DNA of 64,000 bases from Helicobacter sp. (GTDB taxonomy: Bacteria > Campylobacterota > Campylobacteria > Campylobacterales > Helicobacteraceae). The position numbers were made by a program, and so were the translations under genes. Where the stretch lies: assembly GCF_022770205.1 (NCBI RefSeq), contig NZ_JALEIK010000004.1, forward strand, positions 29,055 through 93,054, given 5' to 3'. The notes below the pieces were generated by a model. The model saw nothing but the letters and a program-made list of their open reading frames with translations. It ran no database searches and was not told the DNA's origin. Below, one piece after another: positions 50,501 through 60,176 of this stretch. Numbering within the stretch: the stretch's first letter is position 1; each line of letters opens with the position of its first letter.

Positions 50501-50509
50501 AATTTTCCT

Positions 50510-51373
50510 TCAAATATCAAAATAACTCCCTAAAAGTGCCTTTAAGTGCTTTTTAGCGGGCTTATTTAGAGTTTCAATTTGTCTTAATAAAGAATCTTGT
50601 AAGAGTTTTGCACTCCTCCTTGCGCCTTCTAAACCTAGTAGATTCACATAGCTATTTTTTACACCATCATTATGCGTAGGTTTCCCCGCTTCTTGCGTGC
50701 TTTGCGTAGAATCTATTACATCATCGCAGATTTGAAAAAACAATCCTAAATCTAAACCTAACTGATACAAGCTTTTACACATCTTTTTATCACACTCCGC
50801 AACCATTGCCCCCATTTCAAGAGAAGCAGCAATTAACTTTGCTGTTTTGTTTAAATGGATAATCCTTAGCTGTTCCAAAGGCAGTTTTTGCCCTTCAAAA
50901 TGGCAATCTAATGCTTGCCCTAGCACCATTCCATAGATTCCACCATTATAACTTAAAGATTCTATAAGTTTAACCTTTATCTTTGGCTTTAACTTAGAAG
51001 TTGCGATTAAATAAAACGCCTGCGTATTTAGCCCATCCCCTGCTAAAATCGCTAAAACTTCATCGTATTTTTTATGCAAGGTTTCACAACCGCGTCTAAG
51101 TGGCGCATTATCCATTGCTGGCAAATCATCGTGTATCAAAGAATAGGTGTGTAAAATCTCTAGTGCAAGTGCTGGTGCAAAAGCCAAACTTACATTCTCT
51201 TTTTTATAACTTGCTACAATGCTTAAAAGTAACTTAGGACGGAATCGCTTTCCTCCATTTAGCACCATCTCCCAAAGTGCGTTTTCATAATTTGGATGAA
51301 AGCTTGGAATTTTTGGCGCATTTTCCTTCAAATACGCTTCAAAATCTTCAAAAACTAAATCGATTGTCTTCAC
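50510..51373 (-). CDS. ispA: Polyprenyl (farnesyl-type) diphosphate synthase
   Basis: Condenses isopentenyl diphosphate units into short prenyl chains. The two aspartate-rich motifs are visible: IHDDLPAMD (first, residues about 81–87) and ICDDVID (second, about 210), with GGKRFRP near residue 40. The 287-residue length suits a farnesyl/geranyl synthase and the long DDxxxxD spacing of the first motif fits short-chain bacterial enzymes. Chain length is not certain. The start overlaps the PDZ gene by 26 bases. Confidence 0.93.
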   Translation of the reverse strand: MKTIDLVFEDFEAYLKENAPKIPSFHPNYENALWEMVLNGGKRFRPKLLLSIVASYKKENVSLAFAPALALEILHTYSLIHDDLPAMDNAPLRRGCETLHKKYDEVLAILAGDGLNTQAFYLIATSKLKPKIKVKLIESLSYNGGIYGMVLGQALDCHFEGQKLPLEQLRIIHLNKTAKLIAASLEMGAMVAECDKKMCKSLYQLGLDLGLFFQICDDVIDSTQSTQEAGKPTHNDGVKNSYVNLLGLEGARRSAKLLQDSLLRQIETLNKPAKKHLKALLGSYFDI

Positions 51374-52445
51374 TTAAAAGCCCTTGCGTAAGTGAGTTTT
51401 GCGACTCTTCTACTCCCTTATCATTCACATCAATAAAAAATTGAAAATCATCACGCGAGATTAACCAACGCTGTTTTTTATCTGGGTATTCCCCTAGCAA
51501 GCGGATAATCGCATCATTTCCTCTTGGCGTATCGTGTTGATTGACACGCAACACTCTATCGCCAACTTCCAAGCGTTCAAAGCCATCCCTTGCTTCTTTA
51601 CCTACATAAGTGATAACAAAATCATCATTTACACCAATATGCACACGGGAGAAAAAATCATCCGGAAGCAACATTCCACCGCGTAGTTTATCCACCTCTA
51701 CTTGCACTTCCATACGCATACCATTACGCTTAATTTGCACAGGCACAATGGCATCTTGTTGCAAATCAAAAACCACGCGCCGAAAACTTGCTAAATTTGG
51801 AATCATCTCCCCATTAATAGAAGTAATCACATCGCCATATTTAAAGGGATTCTTTTTAAAGAAGGGATCTACCACACTCACTTCCACGCCATTTGCATTT
51901 TCCACCACACGCACACCAATATCGCCATAATAAATGGAATCGCTATTTACAAACCTATCTAAATACACCTTTTCTATGAAGGCATTTCCACCAATTCCAA
52001 TTCCATAGATATGATCGCAAATCGTGCTAATTAAGCTATTTTGAAAGGTTGGTGTATTGAGTGTTGCAAAATCAATGGGACTTTGCATTCTTGCTGCAAT
52101 CTTGCCACTTACACTATCATTTGGATTCACACTTGCAATCTCCTCTTCTAAAATCTCTTGCGGGATTGTCTTAATATTGACTGGCTCTAACGCCCCTTTA
52201 GATTCTAAAAGATACATTCCTACAAAAGGATCGTGCTTTAACACCTTGTATCCGCGTGGCTTTTGCTTGGGCGAATACACAAACAACACTGCCTTTGCCC
52301 CTAAAGAATCAATTGCGATTCCATAAGTGCTTCCTACCCTCTCCATAGACAAAGCAGCCTTTTTCTCACACGCTTTAAAATCATACGCAAAGCTAGGAAT
52401 ACTAAAGCATAGCAACCAAACAATCACGCCTTTAAAAACTCTCAT
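51348..52445 (-). CDS. Secreted PDZ-domain protein of unknown function
   Basis: A 365-residue exported protein with a signal peptide ending near SFAYDF (about residue 20). The middle (about 175–245) resembles a PDZ domain (FKYGDVITSINGEMIPNLA), and a second PDZ-like unit lies near 275–325 (LEVGDRVLRVNQHDTPRGN). No protease triad is seen, so it is not an HtrA enzyme. ATG 52445 is chosen because AAGGGG lies five bases upstream, inside the ybaB stop region. It may be a periplasmic scaffold; H. pylori has a hypothetical gene at the equivalent place next to ybaB. Confidence 0.8.
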   Translation of the reverse strand: MRVFKGVIVWLLCFSIPSFAYDFKACEKKAALSMERVGSTYGIAIDSLGAKAVLFVYSPKQKPRGYKVLKHDPFVGMYLLESKGALEPVNIKTIPQEILEEEIASVNPNDSVSGKIAARMQSPIDFATLNTPTFQNSLISTICDHIYGIGIGGNAFIEKVYLDRFVNSDSIYYGDIGVRVVENANGVEVSVVDPFFKKNPFKYGDVITSINGEMIPNLASFRRVVFDLQQDAIVPVQIKRNGMRMEVQVEVDKLRGGMLLPDDFFSRVHIGVNDDFVITYVGKEARDGFERLEVGDRVLRVNQHDTPRGNDAIIRLLGEYPDKKQRWLISRDDFQFFIDVNDKGVEESQNSLTQGLLSEDNRFSF

Positions 52446-52447
52446 AA

Positions 52448-52756
52448 TCACCCCTTCAGCGGAAAATCGCCCAAGTTTCCAAGCATTTGCATTGCCATAT
52501 TTTTGCGGTTAGATTCCACACTCTTTAGCACATCATTTAACGCACTCATTAGCAAAATCTGCAAAGATTCTTTATCTTCTAACAAAGAATCATCAATGCT
52601 AATGTCAATAATCTCTCCTTCACCATTTGCACTCACACTCACTAATCCACCGCCACTCTTAGCATTTAGCACAACTTCTTTATTTGCTTCTTGTGCGTTT
52701 TGAAACTTCTCTTGTAAATCGCCTAGCGTTTTTGCCAACTCTTTTGGTTCAAACAT
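52448..52756 (-). CDS. YbaB/EbfC family nucleoid-associated protein
   Basis: A small DNA-binding protein of 102 residues that forms dimers and coats DNA. It has the family layout: N-terminal helix ([16 protein letters not shown]), beta hairpin ([18 protein letters not shown]) and C-terminal helix ([12 protein letters not shown]). It lies between panD and the PDZ gene, with overlaps at both ends, as in H. pylori. Confidence 0.9.
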   Translation of the reverse strand: MFEPKELAKTLGDLQEKFQNAQEANKEVVLNAKSGGGLVSVSANGEGEIIDISIDDSLLEDKESLQILLMSALNDVLKSVESNRKNMAMQMLGNLGDFPLKG

Positions 52757-53117
52757 TTCCTAACTCCTTTTTAATCGCTACAATTTGATTGTTTTCATCC
52801 ACTAAAACAACTTTAGGTTCATAGGTTTTAAGCTCTTCTTGTGTGTATTGCGCATACGCCATTACAATAATTTTATCTCCTACTTGCACCTTGCGTGCTG
52901 CTGCTCCATTTAGACACATATCACCACTCTTACCCATAATAACATAAGTTGCAAAACGCTCCCCATTATTGATATTTACAATCTCCACCTTTTGCCCTTC
53001 CATTAGCCCAGCACCTTCCATTAAAGCACTATCAATCGTAATAGAACCCATATAATTCAAATTCGCATCACTCACACTTGCGCGGTGGATTTTGCTATAT
53101 AGCATCGTAAAATTCAC
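52749..53117 (-). CDS. panD: Aspartate 1-decarboxylase proenzyme PanD
   Basis: Makes beta-alanine for pantothenate and coenzyme A. The pyruvoyl enzyme self-cleaves between Gly24 and Ser25 in NYMGSITID. Lys9 (YSKIHRA) and Tyr58 area (NGERFATYV) are also conserved. The length of 122 residues is typical. The start at 53117 places the cleavage Ser at position 25 as in E. coli. Confidence 0.97.
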   Translation of the reverse strand: MNFTMLYSKIHRASVSDANLNYMGSITIDSALMEGAGLMEGQKVEIVNINNGERFATYVIMGKSGDMCLNGAAARKVQVGDKIIVMAYAQYTQEELKTYEPKVVLVDENNQIVAIKKELGNV

Positions 53118-53247
53118 AACTTATCCTTACCCTATAAACTTCACTTCAAAATTTTAGTATTTTAGCACAAAAAGCAACGACTTTACATTTATTTTAGTTT
53201 TTAAAAGTAAAATACGCCTTAAGTTTTCAATTCTTTAAGGAAAGTCT

Positions 53248-54681
53248 TTGCAACACTCTCTAAAATATGGAATCCAAATTGCACTAAGTCTTATGCTTTT
53301 AGCCTGTTCAGCTAAACTTCCTCACACAAAAACACTTACAAGCTCACTCCCGCTAGAATTTCACAACACAAACCTCATCCACCTAAATGATTCTAAAACT
53401 CCCAAAATCTCCACAAATCCTAAAGAACAAATGGAGCTTTTATTTTTAGATTCCAACTTAAATGCACTTTTACAAACCGCCTTAAGCAAAAACCTAGATT
53501 TGCAAATCACACAAGCAAGGATTTTACAAACACAATCCCAGCTAAAAAGTGCTTGGGGCTCTTTATTTCCACAAGTTAGCGGGAATCTTAACACAAGCAC
53601 AAACCACACACGCACAAACACCACTCCCACGCTAGAATCGCACAACTCTAATAGTCGAATTGGCGCAACACTATCTTGGGAGCTAGACCTTTTTGGCAGA
53701 CTAAGACACAATAAAAATGCAAAAGAATCCCTTTACCAAAAATCTTTACAAGATTTAGAAAATGCTAAAATCACGCTATTTGCAAACATTGCAACGCTTT
53801 ATTTTACACTTGTTGAGACAACACAGAATATCATTCTAACCCAAGAAAACATCACCCACTACCAAGAAGCCCTAGAGCTTACACGCCTAAAAGTTGAAAA
53901 TGGCTTGCTTGATAGCACAGAGCTTTTTAAAAAACAAGATTTATTAACAGAAGAACAAAATGCACTAGAACGCTTAAAAAGCACGCAAGAAGAAAGCAAA
54001 AACGCACTCTTAATTCTTTTAGATTCCAACAAACTCCCACTAAAAAATCCAAAAAGTTTGCCCACACCAAAAACCCATTTTAACCTTGCAAATCTCCCAG
54101 CAGATACGCTATTCTCTCGCCCTGACATTAAAGCTGCACTCTTTAGCCTTCACGCACAAATCTACACAAAGGCAAATGCAAAGGCAAGCTTATTTCCGAT
54201 TATCTCCCTTAATGCTAACATTAATGCAATTTTAGATTCCAACTCACAAGCTAGCGGGAATCTCGCTTGGGGGCTTGCAAGCGCACTTAGTGCTCCACTT
54301 TTAAACCGCACACAACTCACACAAAACTATTTTTTACAAGATGCCCTTTTAAAAGAATCCTATTTAACACTCCAACAAACCTTAAAAAACGCATTTTTTG
54401 AGATTGAAAATGCAAGTTTTAATACCAATAATGCGCACACGCAGCTACAAAACAGCCAAAAACGCTTACAAAATGCGCAAAACTACTATACATTTTCCCT
54501 AAATCGCCACTCCGTAGGATTAATTGACACATTAGAGCATACCTTAAATAGTGCTTCTTTAAACAATGCTAAAAAATCTCTAAATACAACAAAAACACAG
54601 AATCTAAAAACACTTGTAATACTTTACAAAGTCTTTGGAGGCAACCTAAATCTCTATAAGGATTCCTATGCAAACAACTGA
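53248..54681 (+). CDS. TolC/NodT-family outer membrane efflux lipoprotein
   Basis: Outer membrane channel of a tripartite exporter. A TTG start with AAGGA six bases before it is followed by a lipoprotein signal ending in LLACSAKL (lipidated Cys about residue 20). Two OEP repeats follow, with the conserved region LDLQITQARILQTQSQL near 80 and ELDLFGRLRHNKNA (about 147–160). At 477 residues it has normal length. macA starts inside its last codons. The substrate is unknown; the MacAB system exports macrolides, peptides or siderophore-like molecules. Confidence 0.92.
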   Translation: MQHSLKYGIQIALSLMLLACSAKLPHTKTLTSSLPLEFHNTNLIHLNDSKTPKISTNPKEQMELLFLDSNLNALLQTALSKNLDLQITQARILQTQSQLKSAWGSLFPQVSGNLNTSTNHTRTNTTPTLESHNSNSRIGATLSWELDLFGRLRHNKNAKESLYQKSLQDLENAKITLFANIATLYFTLVETTQNIILTQENITHYQEALELTRLKVENGLLDSTELFKKQDLLTEEQNALERLKSTQEESKNALLILLDSNKLPLKNPKSLPTPKTHFNLANLPADTLFSRPDIKAALFSLHAQIYTKANAKASLFPIISLNANINAILDSNSQASGNLAWGLASALSAPLLNRTQLTQNYFLQDALLKESYLTLQQTLKNAFFEIENASFNTNNAHTQLQNSQKRLQNAQNYYTFSLNRHSVGLIDTLEHTLNSASLNNAKKSLNTTKTQNLKTLVILYKVFGGNLNLYKDSYANN

Positions 54682-55918
54682 AGAAATCTTAAAAACACTC
54701 CATCCAAAACGCAACTATAAAAAACTCCTATCTATTCTAATAGGCGGAATCCTAAGCTTGTTTTTACTTATCATACTCCTTAGCTTATGGCAAAACCAAA
54801 CGCCAAACTACATCTACACCACACAGCCTGTAAAAATCGGCGATATTGAAACTTCCATTAGCGCAAATGGGACACTCTCGCCAATCCATAAAGTTTCTAT
54901 TGGCTCTGTCATTTCTGGAATCGTGCTTGAAGTGCTTGTTGATGTGAATGACAAAGTTAGCAAAGGGCAAGTACTTGCTAAAATTGATAGTGAGAGCATT
55001 GAGCAAAACCTATTGCGCCTTGAAGCACAACTTACAAGTGCTAAAGCCCAGCTAAAAAGCGCACAAATTAGCCTAGAAGAAAAGGAATGGCAATACCAAC
55101 AACTCCAAACACTCCACAAACAAACACAAGGCAAAACCCCCTCAAAGCTTGATTTACAAAGTGCAAAAACTGCTTATAACATAGCACTTAGCGAAGTTAG
55201 AATCCGCCAAGCAAGCATCATAGAGATTGAAACCTCCATCCGCTCCAAAGAAGTGGATTTAAAAAACTCTCACATCACAACACCTATTGATGGCGTGGTG
55301 CTTAGTCGCTCCATTGAAGTAGGACAAAGTGTTGCTGCAAATTTTCAAGCTCCAGAGTTTTTTATCATTGCTGAGAGCTTAGAAGAAATGGAATTTAATG
55401 TTAATATCTCAGAAGCAGACATAGGAAAAGTTGAAGTAGGACAAGATGTCGCTTTTAGCGTGGATTCCTATCCCAACAAAATCTTTAATGCAGTGATTAA
55501 TCGTGTGAATTTTGGTGCAAACAAAAATACAGATAATATTGTATCCTATCAAGCGCGCATTAGCGTGGATAACAAAGACTTGTTATTGCGTCCAGGAATG
55601 AGTGCCACAGCAGATATTATAACAAAAAGTGTCAAAAATGCTCTACTAATCCCAGCAAGTGCATTATACTTCTCTCCTAATACGCCCCAGCAAAACACAC
55701 AAAAAAGAAATTTCAACCCTTTTATAAAAACACGCCCTGTAAAAAATAACACAACAACACAAAAGCAAGCAAGCTCTAGCGTATGGATTTTAGAAAATAA
55801 TATCCCAAAAGAAATCCCCGTTGAAGTGGGCATTAGCGATGGTGTTTTGACACAAATCCTTAGTGATTCTATCACACAAGGCTTAGAAGTTATCCTCTCA
55901 CAAAAGAGAGAAAAATGA
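54668..55918 (+). CDS. macA: MacA-like periplasmic adaptor (membrane fusion) protein
   Basis: Links the MacB-type permease to the outer membrane channel. One N-terminal transmembrane helix (about 20–40) is followed by biotinyl-lipoyl (GIVLEVLVDVNDKVSKGQVLA), alpha-hairpin (about 110–185) and beta-barrel domains (LRPGMSATADII near 310). It overlaps the TolC-like gene by 14 bases and the ATPase gene by ATGA. Confidence 0.92.
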   Translation: MQTTEEILKTLHPKRNYKKLLSILIGGILSLFLLIILLSLWQNQTPNYIYTTQPVKIGDIETSISANGTLSPIHKVSIGSVISGIVLEVLVDVNDKVSKGQVLAKIDSESIEQNLLRLEAQLTSAKAQLKSAQISLEEKEWQYQQLQTLHKQTQGKTPSKLDLQSAKTAYNIALSEVRIRQASIIEIETSIRSKEVDLKNSHITTPIDGVVLSRSIEVGQSVAANFQAPEFFIIAESLEEMEFNVNISEADIGKVEVGQDVAFSVDSYPNKIFNAVINRVNFGANKNTDNIVSYQARISVDNKDLLLRPGMSATADIITKSVKNALLIPASALYFSPNTPQQNTQKRNFNPFIKTRPVKNNTTTQKQASSSVWILENNIPKEIPVEVGISDGVLTQILSDSITQGLEVILSQKREK

Positions 55919-56646
55919 CAGAATTTATCACCCTAGAAAATCTCCACAAAACCTATGGCAAGCCGCCAAACACCTTTGAAGCCTTGCGCGGTATTAATCT
56001 CTCCATTACACAAGGGGAATTTGTGGCGTTAATGGGACCAAGTGGGAGTGGTAAAAGCACGCTAGCAAACATTCTAGGCTGTTTAGATAGTCCAACAAGT
56101 GGAATCTATAATTTTTGTGGCGTAAATGTGAATGGTTTAAATCTTAAGCAAAAGGCACTTTTAAGGCGTAATTATATTGGATTTATTTTTCAAGGCTTTA
56201 ATTTACTCCCACGCACAACCGCCCTTGAAAATGTAGAACTCCCCTTGCTCTATCGTCAAATGCCTAAAAAAGAACGCCTAAAAAACGCAAGGGAAGCTCT
56301 TGCAATGGTAGGCTTAGAGCAGTGGTATAACCACCAAAGCAATGCTTTAAGTGGTGGACAACAACAGCGTGTAGCCATTGCAAGAGCCATTGTTTCAAAA
56401 CCATTATTCTTGCTAGCAGATGAGCCAACAGGGAATCTTGACACAACACGCAGTGTAGAAATTATGAAGATTTTAAAATGGCTAAATAGGGAATCTAAAA
56501 TCACAATCCTAATGGTAACACACGAACCAGAAATGGCGCAATATGCGACACGCAACATTATGTTTTTAGATGGCAATATCAAAAGCGATTCCAATAAAGA
56601 ATCCAAAAATGCACAATCCCAAACAAAAGAGTTGCAATGCTTTTAA
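55915..56646 (+). CDS. MacB-type ABC transporter ATPase
   Basis: LolD/MacB family nucleotide-binding protein, 243 residues. Walker A GPSGSGKST (about 41–49), Q-loop FIFQGFNLLPRTT, signature LSGGQQQRVAIARAIV (about 142) and Walker B LLADEPTGNLD (about 163) are all intact. It is a separate gene here, whereas MacB of E. coli and C. jejuni joins this domain with the permease. The stop lies inside the permease gene. Confidence 0.94.
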   Translation: MTEFITLENLHKTYGKPPNTFEALRGINLSITQGEFVALMGPSGSGKSTLANILGCLDSPTSGIYNFCGVNVNGLNLKQKALLRRNYIGFIFQGFNLLPRTTALENVELPLLYRQMPKKERLKNAREALAMVGLEQWYNHQSNALSGGQQQRVAIARAIVSKPLFLLADEPTGNLDTTRSVEIMKILKWLNRESKITILMVTHEPEMAQYATRNIMFLDGNIKSDSNKESKNAQSQTKELQCF

Positions 56647-57857
56647 ACGCCTTTTTCTTAGCTTTCCGCCAAATCAAACGCAATTTCTTGCGCGCACTTT
56701 TAACAATGCTTGGCATCATCATTGGTGTAAGCGCAGTGATTATTATGATCACACTTGGCAATGGCACAACACAGGTTGTCACTGAACGCATCAGTAGTCT
56801 TGGTAGCAATATCCTGCTAGTTTTTCCCGCACGCACACAAAATATCGGAGGAAGCAGTAGAAAACTCTTTAGTCTAAATGAAATTAAAACCCTAAATCTC
56901 CAAACCGCCCACATTGTGCGCGCCATAGCCCCAATTGTTACCACACCAAGCCTTGTGCAATTTCGCCAAGAAAACACCCAAACACAAATTCAAGGCGTAG
57001 ATTCCGCCTATTTTCTAGCTACAAATTGGGAAATCACTAATGGCAAAGGCTTTAGCACACAGGATTACAGAGCAGGCAATAATGTTTGCATCATCGGTAA
57101 AAGCGTGCAAAAGAATCTTTTTGATAAAACTCTCACAAATCCGCTAGGAAGCAGAATCCGCCTAAATAATATCGTGTGTGAGTGCATTGGAATCCTAGAA
57201 GAAAAAGGGCAAAGTGCAATGGGAAACGACCAAGATGATGTGATTTTACTCCCTTTAAAAACCTACCAAAGAAGCATTTCTAAAATAAATTCTCTCCATA
57301 ATATCCCGCGCCTTATGATTTCTCTAAAAGATGACACAGATTCCACACAAGCACTCACACAAATCGCAGATGCATTGCGTCAAATCCGTAATATCCGAAG
57401 CGAACAAAAAGATGATTTTGAGATAATGGACACCAAACAAATCCTTAGCATTATGCAAAACACCACCTCCACACTTACGCTGTTTTTAAGCGCAATTGCT
57501 GGAATTAGTTTAATTGTTGGCGGAATTGGGATTATGAATATTATGTTGGTTTCTGTAACAGAACGCACAAAAGAAATTGGCACTAGGCTTGCCATTGGCG
57601 CATTACAAAGTGAAGTGCTTTTGCAATTTTTAATTGAAGCCCTAACCCTTAGTGCGCTTGGTGGAATCCTAGGGATTATTCTAGCATTTTTTCTCTCATT
57701 TGGAATTTGTCAGGTAATGGACATACCCTTTGTCTTTGATTATGGAATCGCTTTTATCGCCTTTTTATTTTCCGCTTGCATTGGAATCTTATTTGGCTAT
57801 CTCCCAGCCCGTCGCGCTTCAAGATTAAACCCCATTGATGCACTAAGACACGAATAA
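56637..57857 (+). CDS. MacB-type ABC transporter permease
   Basis: A 406-residue membrane subunit with one N-terminal helix (about 20–42), the large periplasmic MacB_PCD domain (about 50–240), and three C-terminal FtsX helices (about 280–395) with VGGIGIMNIMLVSVTERTKE and GYLPARRASRLNPIDALRHE. It completes the TolC-MacA-MacB exporter operon. Its 3' end overlaps the convergent radical SAM gene by 61 bases. Confidence 0.93.
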   Translation: MLLNAFFLAFRQIKRNFLRALLTMLGIIIGVSAVIIMITLGNGTTQVVTERISSLGSNILLVFPARTQNIGGSSRKLFSLNEIKTLNLQTAHIVRAIAPIVTTPSLVQFRQENTQTQIQGVDSAYFLATNWEITNGKGFSTQDYRAGNNVCIIGKSVQKNLFDKTLTNPLGSRIRLNNIVCECIGILEEKGQSAMGNDQDDVILLPLKTYQRSISKINSLHNIPRLMISLKDDTDSTQALTQIADALRQIRNIRSEQKDDFEIMDTKQILSIMQNTTSTLTLFLSAIAGISLIVGGIGIMNIMLVSVTERTKEIGTRLAIGALQSEVLLQFLIEALTLSALGGILGIILAFFLSFGICQVMDIPFVFDYGIAFIAFLFSACIGILFGYLPARRASRLNPIDALRHE

Positions 57858-58759
57858 AAATTTACACCATTAATACATTTTTGCTTGACACTTCCCTCTT
57901 TTAAAAGCAATTCTAATATCTCCCTTGATTGCACACTCCAGAGCGTATTAACATCTCCCTCACTCATTGGACGCAGGGATAGCGTTTTTAAAATCTCTTC
58001 TGCATTTAATTCTAAGTTTCCCTGCACATTAATTTGAGTGCGTTTGGGCACAGACACTGGAATTTGATAGCGCAAAAACACTTTGCCAATACTCTCTAAC
58101 TCTTGTATGCTTAGGGATTCCACCTTATAAGCAGGTGGGCGATCAATGGTGCTAATGTCTAATCGCTTCAATGGCATAGGAGCTAAAAAGCGCGCCATTT
58201 CTTGAATTTCTTGTGGGGCATCATTGATGCCTTTGACAAACAAAATCTCCGCATACAACTCCCCTTGAAAATCCGCACTGAATTGATAAATTCCCTTTAG
58301 CACCTGTGTTAAATCCACATTTTTATGCGCCCTATCAATCTTTTTAAACACCCTCTGACTCACTGCATCTAAAGAAAACTTCACCTTATCAAAGAGCAAG
58401 CAAGCCCTAGCAACGCACACATCCCAAAGTAATGCACCATTTGTTAAAAGCAGTGTCTTTTTTTCGCCTTTAATGTCCTCTAAACGCAACATTAACTCAT
58501 ACAAATGCGGATAAAGCGTAGGCTCTCCGTTTGCTGTAATCGTAAGGGAATCCACATTGGGAAACTTTTCTAAGCCCTGCTTTATAGCTTCTAAAACTGC
58601 ATCAACATTTAAGACTTCTTGCATTGCATTTTGCGCCTTTTTACCCTCAAGCTCGCAATAAACACAATCATAATTGCATTGCTTAAGCTTTGGGGATAAA
58701 TCCACTCCTAAAGACTCTCCAAAGCGTCTTGATCGCACAGGTCCAAAAATGATATCCAT
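57797..58759 (-). CDS. Radical SAM protein
   Basis: A 320-residue radical SAM enzyme with the cluster motif CNYDCVYC (Cys about 28, 32, 35; CxxxCxxC), preceded by FGPVRSRRFGESLGVDLSP, a block typical of a conserved Helicobacter radical SAM family. NGEPTLYPHL (about 83–92) is the GGE-like SAM motif, and the C-terminus has a winged-helix-like extension. The reaction is unknown. It is convergent with the permease gene and overlaps it by 61 bases. Confidence 0.85.
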   Translation of the reverse strand: MDIIFGPVRSRRFGESLGVDLSPKLKQCNYDCVYCELEGKKAQNAMQEVLNVDAVLEAIKQGLEKFPNVDSLTITANGEPTLYPHLYELMLRLEDIKGEKKTLLLTNGALLWDVCVARACLLFDKVKFSLDAVSQRVFKKIDRAHKNVDLTQVLKGIYQFSADFQGELYAEILFVKGINDAPQEIQEMARFLAPMPLKRLDISTIDRPPAYKVESLSIQELESIGKVFLRYQIPVSVPKRTQINVQGNLELNAEEILKTLSLRPMSEGDVNTLWSVQSREILELLLKEGSVKQKCINGVNFYSCLSASMGFNLEARRAGR

Positions 58760-58870
58760 AACAAAGCCCCTTTTAAGATTCTGCTTTTTAAATCCGATAA
58801 TTCTACACTATTTTGCATAAAACTTTTGCGATTCTACCTTGATTGAAGCTAAATTTTATATTCTTTGCTA

Positions 58871-58876
58871 TATACT
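58871..58876 (+). promoter_or_regulatory. Probable -10 box of the ferredoxin gene
   Basis: TATACT in the context TGCTATATACTGATT, 35 bases before the ATG, with an AAGGAG ribosome site at 58900–58905. The -35 region is weak, as usual in this phylum. Confidence 0.5.
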
Positions 58877-58910
58877 GATTCCTTAAACTAAAATTTTTTA
58901 AGGAGAAACT

Positions 58911-59195
58911 ATGGCTGTTAAAATTACTGATATTTGCATCGCCTGTGGTGCTTGCATTGATGAATGTCCGGTAGAAGCAATTGTTGATGAAGATGATAAT
59001 CCAAACGATGATGGATGCTACTTTGTTTATAATGATAAATGTGTGGAATGCGTAGGACACAACGACGAACCCGCCTGTGCGTCTGCCTGTCCAACAGAGG
59101 GCTGTATCGTGTGGGACGCTGTTGTTAATCCACAACCTTTTAGAGATGACATTGGCGAGGACAAGAGAAGTTCGCACACGCCCGTTGTTGAATAA
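58911..59195 (+). CDS. 2[4Fe-4S] ferredoxin (Alvin type)
   Basis: A 94-residue electron carrier. The first cluster uses Cys9, 12, 15 and Cys60, the second Cys44, 47, 56 and Cys19, with the longer CxxCx8CxxxC insertion of the Allochromatium vinosum class. The C-terminal extension past residue 65 is acidic. In Helicobacter such a ferredoxin can serve pyruvate:ferredoxin oxidoreductase and similar enzymes. It is monocistronic, with its own promoter and terminator. Confidence 0.95.
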   Translation: MAVKITDICIACGACIDECPVEAIVDEDDNPNDDGCYFVYNDKCVECVGHNDEPACASACPTEGCIVWDAVVNPQPFRDDIGEDKRSSHTPVVE

Positions 59196-59200
59196 TCCTT

Positions 59201-59222
59201 AAAGCCCTTTTGGGGCTTTTTT
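59201..59222 (+). terminator. Rho-independent terminator after the ferredoxin gene
   Basis: AAAGCCC-TTTTG-GGGCTTT forms a stem of seven pairs followed by T residues, five bases after the ferredoxin stop codon. Confidence 0.85.
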
Positions 59223-59257
59223 AAAACTCCATTTCTTTCTTTTTAAGTCTTTAGATT

Positions 59258-60106
59258 CTATTTTTGAAGTTCTACAAGTGTCTTTGCAAAGTTTAGCAAA
59301 TTCTCATCCCAAGGTGTTTTAAGCGGTGAAAAATATCCCAGTTTAGCCCCACTCTCTTTTGCAATAAACTCCGCTGCTTTTGCAGAAAACTCAGGCTGTG
59401 CGAAAATCATTTTTAACTTCTCTTTTTTAAGAGTTTCAATCACTGCAATCATTTCTTGCATTTTTGGACTTTTGCCCTCCACTTCAATAGAAATTTCTTC
59501 TAAATGATAATCCCTTGCAAAATATCCAAGCACAGGATGAAACACGACAAATTTTTGATGCTTTGGCAAATCCTTTAAAACCGCCTTTAATTCCCTATCT
59601 AGCGCATCAATCTCTAGCATTAGCGCATTATAATTTTGTAAAAAGTCCTTTTTAGATTCCAACTTTTTTAAGGCTTCATAAATATTTGTAGCGATGATTT
59701 TTGCATTGCTAGGGGATAACCAAATGTGCGTGTCCCCATTGTGATGGTGCTCATCGTGGTGTTCATTGTGATGATGCGTATCTGTGGAGCTAATGCGCGC
59801 GATATTAGCCCCTATGTCAAACACTTGCATTGCTTGGTTTTGCCCCTTAAAGCGCGGCAACCAAGCCTCTTCAAACTCAATGCCAATCGCAAAATATGCC
59901 ACTGCATCATTGACTTTTCTTATCTCTTTAGCCTTTGGCTCAAAATCGTGCGGATTCACGCCTGAGCTCACAAGTGAAACCACTTCATAAGAATCCCCAG
60001 CAATCTTTTCTACAAACTCTTTTTGCATAGGAATACTAACGACAATTACTTCACGCGCCAAGGCAAAATTTAGCAACAAGCACGCAAACATCAGAATCTT
60101 TTTCAT
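59258..60106 (-). CDS. znuA: Zinc ABC transporter substrate-binding protein ZnuA
   Basis: Periplasmic cluster A-1 binding protein of 282 residues. A signal peptide precedes residue 19. Zinc ligands are His53 (NPHDFEP), His127 (THIWLSP) and His about 190 (FHPVLGYF), with Asp/Glu near the end. The His-rich loop THHHNEHHDEHHHNGDTH (about 110–127) is typical of ZnuA. No permease or ATPase gene is in the window. One KKLESK repeat lies in its central helix. Confidence 0.94.
   Translation of the reverse strand: MKKILMFACLLLNFALAREVIVVSIPMQKEFVEKIAGDSYEVVSLVSSGVNPHDFEPKAKEIRKVNDAVAYFAIGIEFEEAWLPRFKGQNQAMQVFDIGANIARISSTDTHHHNEHHDEHHHNGDTHIWLSPSNAKIIATNIYEALKKLESKKDFLQNYNALMLEIDALDRELKAVLKDLPKHQKFVVFHPVLGYFARDYHLEEISIEVEGKSPKMQEMIAVIETLKKEKLKMIFAQPEFSAKAAEFIAKESGAKLGYFSPLKTPWDENLLNFAKTLVELQK
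59650..59668 (-). repeat. KKLESK-encoding 19-base repeat, copy 5 (znuA)
   Basis: Coding-strand AAAAAGTTGGAATCTAAAA, identical to the folC copy, in frame as KKLESK in the long central helix of ZnuA. Confidence 0.75.
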
Positions 60107-60176
60107 TTTTTACCCTTTTAATGCGTATTAAAACTTTTTTAGGATATTATTTTACCCTAATTTTCCTAATTTTCAA

